Of a DNA stretch of 64,000 nucleotides, positions 24,832-33,618 are shown piece by piece; position 1 is the first letter of the stretch; every line of letters starts with the position of its first letter. Both the position numbers and the translations under genes were made by a program. The DNA lies in the NCBI GenBank assembly GCA_017164015.1, contig CP071065.1, positions 2,694,501 through 2,758,500 of the forward strand. Reading direction: 5' to 3'. The stretch comes from Nostoc sp. UHCC 0702. Lineage in GTDB: Bacteria; Cyanobacteriota; Cyanobacteriia; Cyanobacteriales; Nostocaceae. Below the pieces are notes generated by a model. That model saw nothing but the letters and a program-made list of their open reading frames with translations, ran no database searches and was not told the DNA's origin.

Positions 24832-24888
24832 TTAAGCAACCGTCCGTGCCAACAATACTGGACTTGTGACATTGACTCGAACGTAGCC
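24832..24888 (-). pseudogene. Duplicated tail of the neighbouring usp gene
   Basis: Minus-strand codons read GYVRVNVTSPVLLARTVA then stop, nearly the same as the end of the intact Usp protein (DYVRVNATCPVLLARTVA) encoded just upstream on that strand. DNA similarity covers about 60 bp. Between the copies lies a GGTGGGCAAT / ATTGCCCACC inverted repeat. It is a partial duplication, with no start. Confidence 0.7.
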
Positions 24889-24992
24889 AATTTTTGTAGG
24901 GTGGGCAATGCTTTTAGTGCTATGAAACCGCGATTTTTACGTAGCTGGTATTGCCCACCTGAATGTTAATTGAAAATCATGCAAAACATCAG

Positions 24993-25844
24993 TTAAGCAA
25001 CTGTCCGCGCCAACAACACAGGACAAGTAGCATTAACTCGAACGTAGTCAGACAAAGAAGCGCCTACTAGTCGGTCTATATCAACAAAGCTTTTAGCTAC
25101 CGATGGACGGCGGTCTGGAGAACCGAGCAATAATAAGTCGATGTTCAACTCGTCTGCCAAGCGACAAATTTCTTCACCTGGTTTACCACTGCTGGTGTAA
25201 CAGCGAACTGGTACACCGTATTTTTGCGCTTCTGCAACTGCTGCTGCTAAAAGTGAATTTTTGTCTGGGATAATTTCGCTAACTTCAGATGTTTTACCAC
25301 GCAAATCTGTAGTAACGTTAGTCAAAATTAACTGACCACCTTGAATGTCTCTCAGTAGGAACAAAGCCAAATTCAAGCAATGTTTTGCTGCATCGGAATT
25401 ATCCATCGCCACCATAACGCGCTTAATTCTTTTGACATAAATGTCATCTTTTACCAGCAACATCGGGCGAGAAGATAGTTGAAAAACATACTGACTAACT
25501 GAGTTCGATAAAATCGATTGCAGACGCTTAAGTCCGCGTGAACCCATAATAATTAGATCAGCGTCAATTTCATCTGCTACTTGGCAAACTACATTCTTGG
25601 GTTCGCCTTGCCGCAAAATTGAAGAAACTTGACTAGGATCTAAATTCAAAGTCTGAATGGCATTAGCCAGAATTTTACCACCTTCTTCCCATTTATCTGT
25701 CATAGCGGCAGAGGTACTTTGGGCAGGAACAACATGCAAAACTGTAACTTTTGCTTGTTGTATTGATGGTATTTCTTTCAATGTCTTGAGCATTTCTTCT
25801 GCATGTCCCAAGCCAGAAACCGCTAGCAAAATTTTCTCTATCAT
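24993..25844 (-). CDS. Tandem-domain universal stress protein
   Basis: 283 aa with two Usp domains. Domain 1 (about 1-140) starts IEKILLAVSGLGHAEEML and has the loop IIMGSRGLKRLQSILSNSVSQYV, the G-x2-G-x9-G(S/T)-like ATP-binding pattern. Domain 2 (about 148-283) starts IKRVMVAMDNSDAAKHCLN and ends LLLLGSPDRRP ... LSDYVRVNATCPVLLAR. Usp proteins bind nucleotides and help in stress survival; the target here is unknown. Monocistronic, with a long AT-rich upstream region. Confidence 0.9.
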   Translation of the reverse strand: MIEKILLAVSGLGHAEEMLKTLKEIPSIQQAKVTVLHVVPAQSTSAAMTDKWEEGGKILANAIQTLNLDPSQVSSILRQGEPKNVVCQVADEIDADLIIMGSRGLKRLQSILSNSVSQYVFQLSSRPMLLVKDDIYVKRIKRVMVAMDNSDAAKHCLNLALFLLRDIQGGQLILTNVTTDLRGKTSEVSEIIPDKNSLLAAAVAEAQKYGVPVRCYTSSGKPGEEICRLADELNIDLLLLGSPDRRPSVAKSFVDIDRLVGASLSDYVRVNATCPVLLARTVA

Positions 25845-26981
25845 TGTTAGTTCTTGTTGTTAAGGTTGCTTTGGTGTTTGCTCTTAAGTGCTTGGCTCAG
25901 TTGAGGTTTTCAACGCCTTACTCAACAACCTAGTAAGAAAGTTGGTGCAAACAAATTTTTAATTATTTAGTCATTAGCTGTAAATATATGACAAATAACT
26001 AAAATTAATTGGCTTTGTTTACACTTAGTTACCTGATTTTTCAACTAGGCTTCAATGATTAAGCATACTCTTAATTTAGCGTGATTAACTTCATGAATCA
26101 TTATCTTAGTTATTATTTTTAATCTATGTTTACTATTTTTAATTAGAAAAAAGTTAAGTATTGCAAACTTACGTGAACAAAATTGTTTAATATACAGCAT
26201 TTTTCAGCTATATCCATAACTATTTAAGAAAAATTTATGTATTTCCATACTTTGGCGACTGACCGTAGACGCTCTTGCCGGCTTGTGGCAGACATCGCCT
26301 TTTTTGATTAATCTAATACCTGATATACTAGAAGCGCTGCGGCAGTAAAAAAATATAGTGTTTTAAGCTTTGTGACAATATTGATTGTCCTGAGATTATG
26401 CCCTCAAGCAAAATTATTGATACTTGACAAACAACGTCTCTGTGTTATTTGTTCAGCAAAAATTTGATTTGATATAGATTAAAATTTTGATGTAAAAAAA
26501 TTAAATAAATAATTTATAGCATTTCCCAGTAAGCGCCAAGTACATATGATAACCTCACCCCAACCCCTCTCCGTGAGTTCGGAGAGGGGAGATAAAGCAC
26601 AGCTTTATCGGGGTGAGGTTAAGGTGTACCTCACTTGCTTAGGAAACGCTATAATCTAACGATAAAGTATAATAAATAACAGAGTAAAACTATATTTGCT
26701 GGTTAAAAAACAACTGATATCCAACAAATGAAAACCCCGTCCTTAAGGACGGAGTTTAACAGAAAATATTTGAGACTGAAAAGTTTTATACTAAAGAATT
26801 TATTATTGAAATTTCCCGGTTAATCGAGCAGATAAATGTTAATTGAACCTAGGAGATATGAGGTAAGCATGTCAATTGACTTGGGGCATCTAGAAAAAGT
26901 TAGAATCAATACTTTGGTTGCAGAATAAACTAAAAATTGATGCTAATTTAATCTAGGTGTAATGGCTGTTTAGAGTAACTT
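25845..26981. other. 1.1-kb intergenic region
   Basis: AT-rich and without a supportable gene. It contains one family B MITE (26515-26653) and a palindrome CCGTCCTTAAGGACGG (26737-26752) flanked by AAAACC and AGTTT, a hairpin type often seen as a terminator or transposon end in cyanobacteria. A short GTAGACGCTCTTGCCGGC fragment lies at about 26268. Confidence 0.5.
26515..26653. repeat. MITE family B, copy 1
   Basis: The ends TATAGCATTTCC and GGAAACGCTATA are inverted repeats. Inside, AACCTCACCCC and GGGGTGAGGTT form a second stem around CCCTCTCCGTGAGTTCGGAG. The element is 139 bp. Its relative at 38259-38422 shares the ends (TATAGC / GCTATA) and the GTACCTCAC block. Confidence 0.6.
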
Positions 26982-27821
26982 ATGAAACTGCGGTTATTTG
27001 AGCAAAAGCGGGTGAGAGTTAAGAGAACATTGACCATAGCTGTGGTTACCGCATTGAGCGCAATTACCGGCGTTTCTTGCAGTAATAACAAAGATGTGTT
27101 GGTGACAGAAATAGGAGTCACTCCTCCTAGTCGTCGTGTAGCGGCAACATCGCAAGCGGGGAGATTATACATTCAGGGCCAGAGTCAGCATGTCAAAGGC
27201 GATTCCCAAGCGGCGATCGCTTCCTATACTAAAGCAATTAACCTGAATCTTCAATATAGTGCTGCTTATAAAGGGCGGGGACTAGCCTACTTTGATTTGG
27301 GAGACAAACAAAAAGCGATCGCCGATTACAACGAAGCTATTCGCCTGACTCCCAACGACGCCGAAGCTTACAACAGCCGGGGAAATGCCCGCGCGGCATT
27401 GGGAGACAATAGAGGAGCAATCTCAGATTACAACGAAGCTCTTCGCCTTTCGCCCAACTACGCCGAAGCATACAATAACCGAGCAAATGCTCGCTCAGCC
27501 CAAGGAGACAGACAAGGAGCCATTGCAGATTACAATCAAGCCATTCTCCTCGATCCCAAATCAGCCATAGCCTACAACAATCGAGGCAATACCCGCGCTG
27601 CTCAAGGAGACAAACTTGGAGCGATCGCTGATTATACTGAAGCTATTCGCCTCAATCGCAACTTTGGCCCAGCCTACAATAACCGAGGAAATGCTCGTGC
27701 TGCCCAAGGAGACAAACTTGGAGCAATTCAAGACTTACAACAAGCAGCAGCCATCTTTCAAAATCAAAATAATAACGACTTGTATGAACAAGTGATGAGA
27801 AATATTAAAGAACTGAATTAG
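26982..27821 (+). CDS. TPR-repeat lipoprotein
   Basis: 279 aa. A signal peptide with a lipobox-like end (VVTALSAITGVSC, Cys about residue 32) suggests lipid anchoring. Residues about 60-270 hold six TPR units with near-identical consensus AYNNRGNARAAQGDKLGAIADYNEAI. TPR arrays mediate protein-protein contacts; no enzyme domain is present. The repeats are very similar to each other at DNA level, implying recent internal duplication. Starts after a long empty region. Confidence 0.88.
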   Translation: MKLRLFEQKRVRVKRTLTIAVVTALSAITGVSCSNNKDVLVTEIGVTPPSRRVAATSQAGRLYIQGQSQHVKGDSQAAIASYTKAINLNLQYSAAYKGRGLAYFDLGDKQKAIADYNEAIRLTPNDAEAYNSRGNARAALGDNRGAISDYNEALRLSPNYAEAYNNRANARSAQGDRQGAIADYNQAILLDPKSAIAYNNRGNTRAAQGDKLGAIADYTEAIRLNRNFGPAYNNRGNARAAQGDKLGAIQDLQQAAAIFQNQNNNDLYEQVMRNIKELN

Positions 27822-27854
27822 TTTTGACAATTCCCTTCAAACCTAGAAATCCAG

Positions 27855-28072
27855 ATGTTACTCAAAAATCAAATTATCAAACTAATTGTCTTTGATGATG
27901 AAAGTCAGGCAATCGTGCAATGGATACCTGATTAAAATACCAAGACATTATTAAAAGCGTACTCCAGAATCATGCCGATTATCGAACTGCGCTACTTGAT
28001 GATTATGTCTCTCAAATTTCGCTCACAGAGTGCGTTGTTGCAAAAGCGCAACGCACACCACTGCCTAACTAG
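27855..28072 (+). pseudogene. Remnant of a xisH-xisI-like pair
   Basis: One frame from 27855 reads NQIIKLIVFDDESQAIVQWI then stops, resembling the C-terminal strand pair of XisH proteins. It overlaps a second frame: ATGGATACC at 27919 hits a stop, then continues LKYQDIIKSVLQNHADYRTA and LLDDYVSQ, resembling the XisI N-terminus (MDxLxxYRxIIxxxLxxxA). The overlap mirrors intact xisHI operons, whose proteins control excision of the fdxN element in heterocysts. Both parts are broken. Family call moderately uncertain. Confidence 0.4.
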
Positions 28073-28105
28073 TTAGTTTAAGCTGGAAGAGCTTAATTCC
28101 GTTTT

Positions 28106-28438
28106 TTATAAAAACTCCAAATGATTGTGCATTTCTTCAGCGTCTATTACTTCCCAAATTAATATTAAACGCTGCAAAATTTCTCCAATAGATTTACTTA
28201 TTTGTGGACAATAAATAAGACCACAATGAGAATAACCTGCATCATGTAGCCTCAAAAAATCTGTATCTTGGGTAAAAATAACCCTATTTTGAGAAATAGC
28301 AAATTCTAATTGCTGTTCGTCAGATTGTCCTATTATTCCTTGCTCTGGAGTCGTGGTGACATCAATACCACGTCTTCGTAATCCATTCGCTATGGCAAGA
28401 GTTATATTTTCATCTAAATGAAATTTAATCTTAGCCAT
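28106..28438 (-). CDS. DUF5615 PIN-like toxin
   Basis: 110 aa, PIN-like nuclease of the DUF5615 (Mut7-C-like) group. The acidic residues expected in the active site are in KFHLDENITLAIANGLRRRGIDV, in SDEQQLEFA and in RVIFTQDTDFLRLH. It is the toxin half of a VapC45/VapB45-like pair: its start overlaps the end of the DUF433 gene by 8 bp on the same strand. Length is normal, so it is probably functional. Confidence 0.85.
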   Translation of the reverse strand: MAKIKFHLDENITLAIANGLRRRGIDVTTTPEQGIIGQSDEQQLEFAISQNRVIFTQDTDFLRLHDAGYSHCGLIYCPQISKSIGEILQRLILIWEVIDAEEMHNHLEFL

Positions 28439-28748
28439 GCTGGCGATTCTTTAGTTTTTGTTGCAATAGCGATGGATTTTGGTCTTGCAGTTGGCGAGCA
28501 AATTCTTCATCAGCTGCAATTTGTTGGCGAATTTCTTCTAGGTGATCATGATAATAGGCTAAGGCTGCATAAACATCAGCTAGAGTAATACTAGGATAAT
28601 GATAAAGAATTTCATCAGGTGACATTCCCATTTGTTCATGCCAGATCACAATATCCTGAACTCGAATGCGATGTCCTGCAATCCTGGGTTTCCCTCCACA
28701 CACACCAGGAGTAATTTCGATGTGTTCCTTGATGATGGGGATAAACAT
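28431..28748 (-). CDS. DUF433 antitoxin
   Basis: 105 aa. The DUF433 winged-helix-like core is seen in ITPGVCGGKPRIAGHRIRVQDIVIWHEQMGMSPDEILYHYPSITLADVYAALAYYHDH, with the typical G(G)KPxIxGxRI motif. The tail is polar (about residues 78-105) and probably wraps the toxin. First gene of the operon; it likely also binds its own promoter. A second DUF433 locus is divergent, with about 100 bp between them. Confidence 0.85.
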   Translation of the reverse strand: MFIPIIKEHIEITPGVCGGKPRIAGHRIRVQDIVIWHEQMGMSPDEILYHYPSITLADVYAALAYYHDHLEEIRQQIAADEEFARQLQDQNPSLLQQKLKNRQHG

Positions 28749-28851
28749 GATGTTTTTTGGTAAGAGTTATATTATTTATTATGAGGTAGTGCATACTCTA
28801 AATCTATTGATAAACTAAAAGCAACGCCAGTTTTATGAAGTGATTTGTTTT

Positions 28852-29145
28852 ATGGCTGCCGAAACTTCCTCTCGCTACGTTACCCGCAATCCTGATATCT
28901 TAAGCAAAGAGCCAATTATTATAGGCACTCGGACATCTGTTCGTGCCATTGTTGGTTTGTGGCGATTGGGAATTATGCCAGAAGAAATCCTTAACCATTT
29001 GCCTCATCTAACCCTGGCACAAGTGTTTGATGCCTTGAGTTTCTATCTCGATCATCAAGCTGAAATTAATGAGTATATTGAACGAAATCAAGTACCCGAT
29101 GAATTGGTGCATCCGTCTGTAAAGGCTACTTTGAGTGCGTTATGA
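28852..29145 (+). CDS. DUF433 antitoxin, second copy (divergent)
   Basis: 97 aa from ATG 28852; a GTG at 28840 would add four residues. The core reads RNPDILSKEPIIIGTRTSVRAIVGLWRLGIMPEEILNHLPHLTLAQVFDALSFYLDHQAEI, the DUF433 pattern, but it is only distantly similar to the neighbour antitoxin. Its stop overlaps the ATG of a truncated toxin (ATGA). It may persist alone as a solitary antitoxin or DNA-binding protein. Confidence 0.8.
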   Translation: MAAETSSRYVTRNPDILSKEPIIIGTRTSVRAIVGLWRLGIMPEEILNHLPHLTLAQVFDALSFYLDHQAEINEYIERNQVPDELVHPSVKATLSAL

Positions 29146-29282
29146 CGGTTTTTGCTGCACTTTATACCGATGAGGATATGTCAGCGTTGGTTGCTACACT
29201 ATTGCGATCGCGAGGGTTGGATATCACAACGGTTCAGGAACAAGCAACCCTTGGCAGAACTGACAATGAGCAACTTGAATGA
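29142..29282 (+). pseudogene. Truncated DUF5615 toxin
   Basis: 46 codons: MTVFAALYTDEDMSALVATL ... RGLDITTVQEQATLGRTDNEQLE then stop. It has the first acidic motif (YTDEDMS) and the second (TDNEQLE) but lacks the C-terminal half with the third acidic cluster. The lost part is replaced by the promoter region of the TetR gene. The toxin should be inactive. Confidence 0.7.
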
Positions 29283-29324
29283 ATAATCTTTGACTTTCAC
29301 ACACTGGTCATGTTAATCTCAATC

Positions 29325-29338
29325 AGACCATTCGGTCG
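29325..29338. promoter_or_regulatory. TetR operator upstream of the regulator gene
   Basis: AGACCATTCGGTCG: half-sites AGACC and GGTC(g) separated by 4 bp. Matches the site before the thioesterase gene at 29991-30004. Implies autorepression. Confidence 0.6.
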
Positions 29339-29349
29339 GTAACACTGTG

Positions 29350-29937
29350 ATGTCTAAAGGCGAAGAAACCAAAGCTAGAATTCTGCAACAAGCAGCCGAA
29401 CTGTTTAACCAACAGGGGTATGCTGGCTCCTCTATGTCAGATATCATGCGTGTGACTGGATTACAGAAAGGAGGAATTTATAATCACTTCCAAAGCAAAG
29501 ATGAGCTAGCATTGCAGGCTTTTGACTTTGCGATCGCCCACATCAACCAGCATAATAGAGCAGCATTGCGAAACAAACACCATGCAGTTGAACGCTTGCA
29601 GGCAATGATTGATATCTTTCGCAACTATGTAGACAACCCACCGATTAAGGGAGGATGTCCACTACTGAATACTGCTGTTGAAAGTGATGATACTCATCCG
29701 ATATTAAAAGAACGCGCTCAACAGGCGATGAACTCTTGGCGACACCTGATTTGTAGAATTCTGGAAAAGGGAATTAAAAAAGGGGAAATTCGCTCTGAGG
29801 TAAATGCTGATGAAATCGCCACCATCATCATTGCCATGTTGGAAGGAGCTATCATGATGAGCAAGTTATACGAAGATTCAGTTCATATACAAAGGGCAAT
29901 TAATCATTTAAATCAATACCTAGAAAGTCATCTTTAA
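29350..29937 (+). CDS. TetR/AcrR family transcriptional regulator
   Basis: 195 aa from ATG 29350; GTG 29347 is one codon earlier. The N-terminal helix-turn-helix is KARILQQAAELFNQQGYAGSSMSDIMRVTGLQKGGIYNHFQSKDELALQAF (residues about 6-58). The C-domain has the Cys-containing ligand region PPIKGGCPLLNTAVESDDTHP, as in TetR_C_6-like (AefR/NemR-type) regulators that sense electrophiles. It likely represses itself and the downstream thioesterase-GST pair through the AGACC-N4-GGTC sites. Confidence 0.88.
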   Translation: MSKGEETKARILQQAAELFNQQGYAGSSMSDIMRVTGLQKGGIYNHFQSKDELALQAFDFAIAHINQHNRAALRNKHHAVERLQAMIDIFRNYVDNPPIKGGCPLLNTAVESDDTHPILKERAQQAMNSWRHLICRILEKGIKKGEIRSEVNADEIATIIIAMLEGAIMMSKLYEDSVHIQRAINHLNQYLESHL

Positions 29938-29990
29938 ATATATAGTATAAAAGTCTGAGCTTACATAGCTCAAATTTTTTGCTATAAAAC

Positions 29991-30004
29991 AGACCGGATG
30001 GTCT
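29991..30004. promoter_or_regulatory. TetR operator before the thioesterase gene
   Basis: AGACCGGATGGTCT, half-sites AGACC and GGTCT with a 4-bp spacer, 25 bp before the next start codon. Same spacing as the site at 29325. Confidence 0.65.
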
Positions 30005-30028
30005 TAATAATCAAATTTAGTCACAATC

Positions 30029-30475
30029 ATGCTCACAACTAACAAACAGCACAGACCACTAGAAGTAGTATTAGAAATACCTGTAAGGACATATGATATC
30101 GACTTTGCAGGAATTGTCAGCAACATTGTCTATATCAGATGGCTAGAAGATTTACGCCTAAAGTTCTTAGATGAACACTGGCAAATTGATCAACAAATGG
30201 AACAAGGATATGTACCGATTCTGGCAGGAACCGAAATTGAATATAAGCGTCCAATCAAGCTGATTGACAAAGTAATTGGACGTTTATGGCTGAGTAGCTT
30301 AGGAAGGCTGAAATGGATTGTGCAAGCTGAAATTTTATCTAATAATGAGTTGGCAGCAGTAGCAATACAAAAGGGTGCATTTGTTAATTTACAGAATAAT
30401 CGTCCAATTCCAATACCAGAGGAATTGCAAAATAAATATTTAGAGTCTCAGCAAGTTATAGCAATTAGTAATTAG
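30029..30475 (+). CDS. 4HBT-type acyl-CoA thioesterase
   Basis: 148 aa, hotdog fold. The family motif is VRTYDIDFAGIVSNIVYIRWLEDLRLKFLDEH (about residues 18-49), where the catalytic Asp sits in DIDFAGIVSN (4-hydroxybenzoyl-CoA thioesterase type). Substrate unknown. Under a TetR-like operator and followed 21 bp later by a GST gene, so part of an inducible operon. Confidence 0.88.
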   Translation: MLTTNKQHRPLEVVLEIPVRTYDIDFAGIVSNIVYIRWLEDLRLKFLDEHWQIDQQMEQGYVPILAGTEIEYKRPIKLIDKVIGRLWLSSLGRLKWIVQAEILSNNELAAVAIQKGAFVNLQNNRPIPIPEELQNKYLESQQVIAISN

Positions 30476-30496
30476 TGAAGAAGTTCAGGATTTTTT

Positions 30497-31165
30497 ATGC
30501 TCAAATTTTACTACAACCCCGTATCGCCTAATGTTCGCCGTGTATGGCTCACCTTATTAGAAAAGGAAGTTCCTTTTGAGACGGTATTGGTTAAACTGGA
30601 TGGTGATCAATTGCATCCAGATTTTCTAGAAATTAACCCCTTTCATCACATTCCGGTTGTGGTGGATGACGGTTTTCGAGTTGTAGAATCTCTGGCAATT
30701 CTGGACTATTTAGAAAGTAAATATCCTACACCTGCAATGCTACCTACCGAACCTCAGCAATTAGCAACAGTGCGGATGGTACAAATGGTGACAGCTAATG
30801 AATTATTCCCCAAAGTGATTTCACTGATTTATGAAAGTGAAGACTCACCACAATTTGCAGAAGCTAAACAGCATATAGATCAAGTTCTGAAATTTTTCAC
30901 AGTGGCTTTAGGCACTGGCACTTTCTTTGGCAGTCAACAATTAACCTTAGCAGATATCGTTGCGGGAGCGGTAGTGCCTTTATTACCAAGGTTAGGTATC
31001 AATCTCAGTGATTACCCTGGGCTTACAGCTTGGTTTGAGCGTTTAATGCAACGCCCAGCATGGCAGAAAACAGAACTAAGTGCAGAAGATTTTGAACAAT
31101 TCAAGCGGCGAGTTAGAGTTTTAGTGAAGCTGCACAGACACAAGTTGAATCGGGCAAACAAATAA
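30497..31165 (+). CDS. Glutathione S-transferase family protein
   Basis: 222 aa. The thioredoxin-like N-domain starts LKFYYNPVSPNVRRVWLTLLEKEVPFE and holds the glutathione-binding cis-Pro and ES motif in FHHIPVVVDDGFRVVESLAILDYLE. The C-terminal helical domain includes LTLADIVAGAVVPLL (N-capping box region) and YPGLTAWFERLMQRPAWQ. The first catalytic position is Ser (PVSPNVRRV). Probably detoxifies electrophiles. Its stop codon touches a family C MITE. Confidence 0.9.
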   Translation: MLKFYYNPVSPNVRRVWLTLLEKEVPFETVLVKLDGDQLHPDFLEINPFHHIPVVVDDGFRVVESLAILDYLESKYPTPAMLPTEPQQLATVRMVQMVTANELFPKVISLIYESEDSPQFAEAKQHIDQVLKFFTVALGTGTFFGSQQLTLADIVAGAVVPLLPRLGINLSDYPGLTAWFERLMQRPAWQKTELSAEDFEQFKRRVRVLVKLHRHKLNRANK

Positions 31166-31355
31166 TATCAAGTTCGGCTAATTACTTACGATATAGTCGG
31201 TTTACTTGGTAATAGGTAATGGGTAATGGGTAATAGGTAATGGGTAATAGGTAATGGGTAATAGGTAATGGGTAATAGGTAATACTCAAAACCAATTACC
31301 AATTACCAATTACCGACCTCCACAGATATCATAAGTGTTTAAACGAACATGATAT
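31165..31355. repeat. MITE family C, copy 1
   Basis: Imperfect 30-bp terminal inverted repeats: left begins ATATCAAGTTCGGCTAATTA, right (other strand) begins ATATCATGTTCGTTTAAACA; both end in GATAT. The interior is a GGTAATGGGTAATA tandem tract plus its complement. A relative lies at 49000-49141. Confidence 0.65.
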
Positions 31356-31375
31356 TATATCATGTCCGCTTGATT

Positions 31376-31496
31376 GCTTATGAAACCCGAAGAACCCCAC
31401 CCCACCAAAGCTATGGTTTGTTTCCCCTCCCCGCAAGCGGGGAGGGGTTGGGGGTGGGGTGCAATGACTGTGGGAAACATAACTAATTAACCGGAC
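31376..31496. repeat. GC-rich palindromic repeat
   Basis: ACCCCACCCC and GGGGTGGGGT flank CCCCTCCCCGCAAGCGGGGAGGGG; the inner arms CCCCTCCCCGC and GCGGGGAGGGG pair perfectly. Noncoding; a dispersed palindromic element. Confidence 0.55.
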
Positions 31497-31657
31497 TTGA
31501 TATTAAGTGCTTTAGAAGCAGGCAAAATTAGAGGAGATGCCTATGCTGCTGCGTCTTCCTCTGTGATACCTGTTGCTTGGGCTGCTATTGGCAAATTGAT
31601 TGGTTATGATTACCACATTAAATTCCCGAAATTCCCGTGTCTCCAGTTCCCAATACT

Positions 31658-33343
31658 TCATAGTAAACCTTCCACGCGCAGGACATCAAATTTGATCAGA
31701 TACACAAGGGTGCGAAGTAAGAGTGTGGGAGAGACATCTGCATGTTGTTGGAGAATTGTTGCAATTGATACTGAGCCTTGTTGTGCGATCGCAGCTAAAA
31801 CTGCATCTATAGTTGCATTTGTGGTTCTTCTATCTGCACCAAAATTAGTAATCCAATTTTGCCTCAGTTGTTGTAAATGTTCTGGTGTATTCATTGCACC
31901 AAGTGTTAACACTAAGTTTTGGCTTGGTGTTGCACTGGTGTAATGGGCAAACAGCCTAAAAGGATCATCACACAAAGGTGCAGGTGGGCTACCTGGGAGA
32001 ACTGGTGCAGATATCGATGTCGTAGCGCGAATTTCTGCTAGTTGCTGCCAAAAGTTTTCATAAGCTGCAATTACCACTTGCCAATCGTAAATTTGTTTGG
32101 CGCGTTGTCGTCCATTTTCTCCTAAACGCTTTCTCAATTCAGGATTCACAATCAACTTTTCTAAAGCTTTTGCTGCGGCATCAATATCAACAGCAATTGT
32201 CATTGATGAATGAGCAATATAACTACTGTAATTTAAGCTATCACTGAAATAACCATAGGCTAAATCAAGTCCTAAGCCTGGTGGAGGCATTAACGTCGGA
32301 ATTCGTAAACCGTCAATTTCATCACGGACAGATTCTTGATAACCATCCCAATCTGAAACAATCACAGGTAAACCAGCTGCCATCGCTTCAATTGGTGTCA
32401 GTCCAAAAGTTTCTTGAATGTTATCTACTAAGGAAACAAAAATATCTGCGGCAGACCAAATTCCGGCACGAACTTGTGGTTTACGTCCATCAACAAAAAT
32501 ACAATTAACCGACGGACAAAACATTTGGGTACTTTGTTTGAAGCTGATTTCTTCTTTTTGATCTTCAAACCAACCAGCTAGGACAAAATGAATTTTGGTA
32601 TTAGTTGCTTGTGCTGCTTTTTCTAAAGCTAAATACATTGGTACAGGATGTGCTTTAGCATAAAAGCACAATCTGCCGACAAATAGCACAACAATATCAT
32701 CTTGGGGAATGCCCAGTGCTTGACGCAGACTTTTGCGGATATTTGTAGTATTATTACCGTGGTCAAAGGCACCACAATCAACACCCAAAGGGATAATTGG
32801 TAGTTGTATATCAATATTAGGTTTACCGCCTGTACGTTGAGCTAAATATTCAGCCCAAGTATTGAGAAGACCTTCAACAGCAGTTTTGACTGCAACAGAA
32901 GTGCAAATTAAAGCATCCCAAGGCTGAAAAGGTGCAATGAGTAAATCACCAATGCCTTGCATCACTCCTGTACTGGCGATGGTGTGAGTCACTCCACAAA
33001 TACTATATCCGCGTTGGTCGCCAAATCGTCTAGTCCAAGCAAGTTTGGATAGTAAAGGATCGGGTTGATAAATTGTGCCTGCTTTGGTAAGTGACTGATG
33101 GTTACTTGTGGGTAGCCATTGCACTTGTCGAGGACGTTGCATCCAAGGTTGAATGCGTTGGCAAAATTCCGTGAATTCTTTTTGGGTATCTGTGTAGCAA
33201 TATAAAAAATCTGCTGTTCCATGTTGGACTAAAGCTTTCAGAAATGCTTCACCCGCAGCTTGACGGCCTAGGAGTCTTTTGCCGGAAGTATCGTAACCAT
33301 CTTTTTTGTATAAAATTGCGGCAGTGTTATTCATACAAGCCAC
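31658..33343 (-). CDS. Glycosyltransferase family 4-like protein
   Basis: 561 aa, GT-B fold. The C-terminal Rossmann half has the GT4 pattern: VVLFVGRLCFYAKAHPVPMYLAL, then SAADIFVSLVDNIQETFGLTPIEAMAAGLPVIVSDWDGYQESV with the E-x7-E motif (about residues 300-342). An extra C-terminal domain of about 110 residues after 440 has no call. The donor is probably a nucleotide sugar; acceptor unknown. Downstream, between the stop and the MITE at 31.2 kb, lies non-coding repeat DNA. Confidence 0.85.
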   Translation of the reverse strand: MACMNNTAAILYKKDGYDTSGKRLLGRQAAGEAFLKALVQHGTADFLYCYTDTQKEFTEFCQRIQPWMQRPRQVQWLPTSNHQSLTKAGTIYQPDPLLSKLAWTRRFGDQRGYSICGVTHTIASTGVMQGIGDLLIAPFQPWDALICTSVAVKTAVEGLLNTWAEYLAQRTGGKPNIDIQLPIIPLGVDCGAFDHGNNTTNIRKSLRQALGIPQDDIVVLFVGRLCFYAKAHPVPMYLALEKAAQATNTKIHFVLAGWFEDQKEEISFKQSTQMFCPSVNCIFVDGRKPQVRAGIWSAADIFVSLVDNIQETFGLTPIEAMAAGLPVIVSDWDGYQESVRDEIDGLRIPTLMPPPGLGLDLAYGYFSDSLNYSSYIAHSSMTIAVDIDAAAKALEKLIVNPELRKRLGENGRQRAKQIYDWQVVIAAYENFWQQLAEIRATTSISAPVLPGSPPAPLCDDPFRLFAHYTSATPSQNLVLTLGAMNTPEHLQQLRQNWITNFGADRRTTNATIDAVLAAIAQQGSVSIATILQQHADVSPTLLLRTLVYLIKFDVLRVEGLL

Positions 33344-33389
33344 TCATTAATTGCTGTTGATAATTGTGTATTTTGACACGAGATAAAGC

Positions 33390-33550
33390 CTCATTGTCTT
33401 GGCGACTGGAAGTCGCGGCTACACAGACAAAACCCGCCTTCGCGGGTTGAAAAAGTAGCGAATTGTATTCGCTAAATACTTAAAAGACTTTATTTTTCCT
33501 AGTCCGCGCAGGTGGACGCGCGTTTGTATAGCCGTGACTTATAGTCGTTC
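33390..33550. repeat. MITE family A core without clear ends
   Basis: It carries the family A body (TTGGCGACTGGAAGTCGCGG, GACAAAACCCGCCTTCGCGG, GTAGCGAATTGTATTCGC, TAGTCCGCGCAGGTGGACG), but the AGAGGATG ends are not recognisable. Located between the glycosyltransferase and the 135-aa gene. Confidence 0.55.
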
Positions 33551-33618
33551 GGGCAAGGTGCAAAATAGCAGGTAATATACTAAATTCAAATGTACATCTA
33601 AATAAACCTGATAAACTA

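Noticed and set aside
31497..31650. Frame encoding EAGKIRGDAYAAASSSVIPVA with protein-like composition
   Set aside because: No start signal, and the rest of the frame runs antisense through the glycosyltransferase gene. Perhaps a gene scrap; not supportable.
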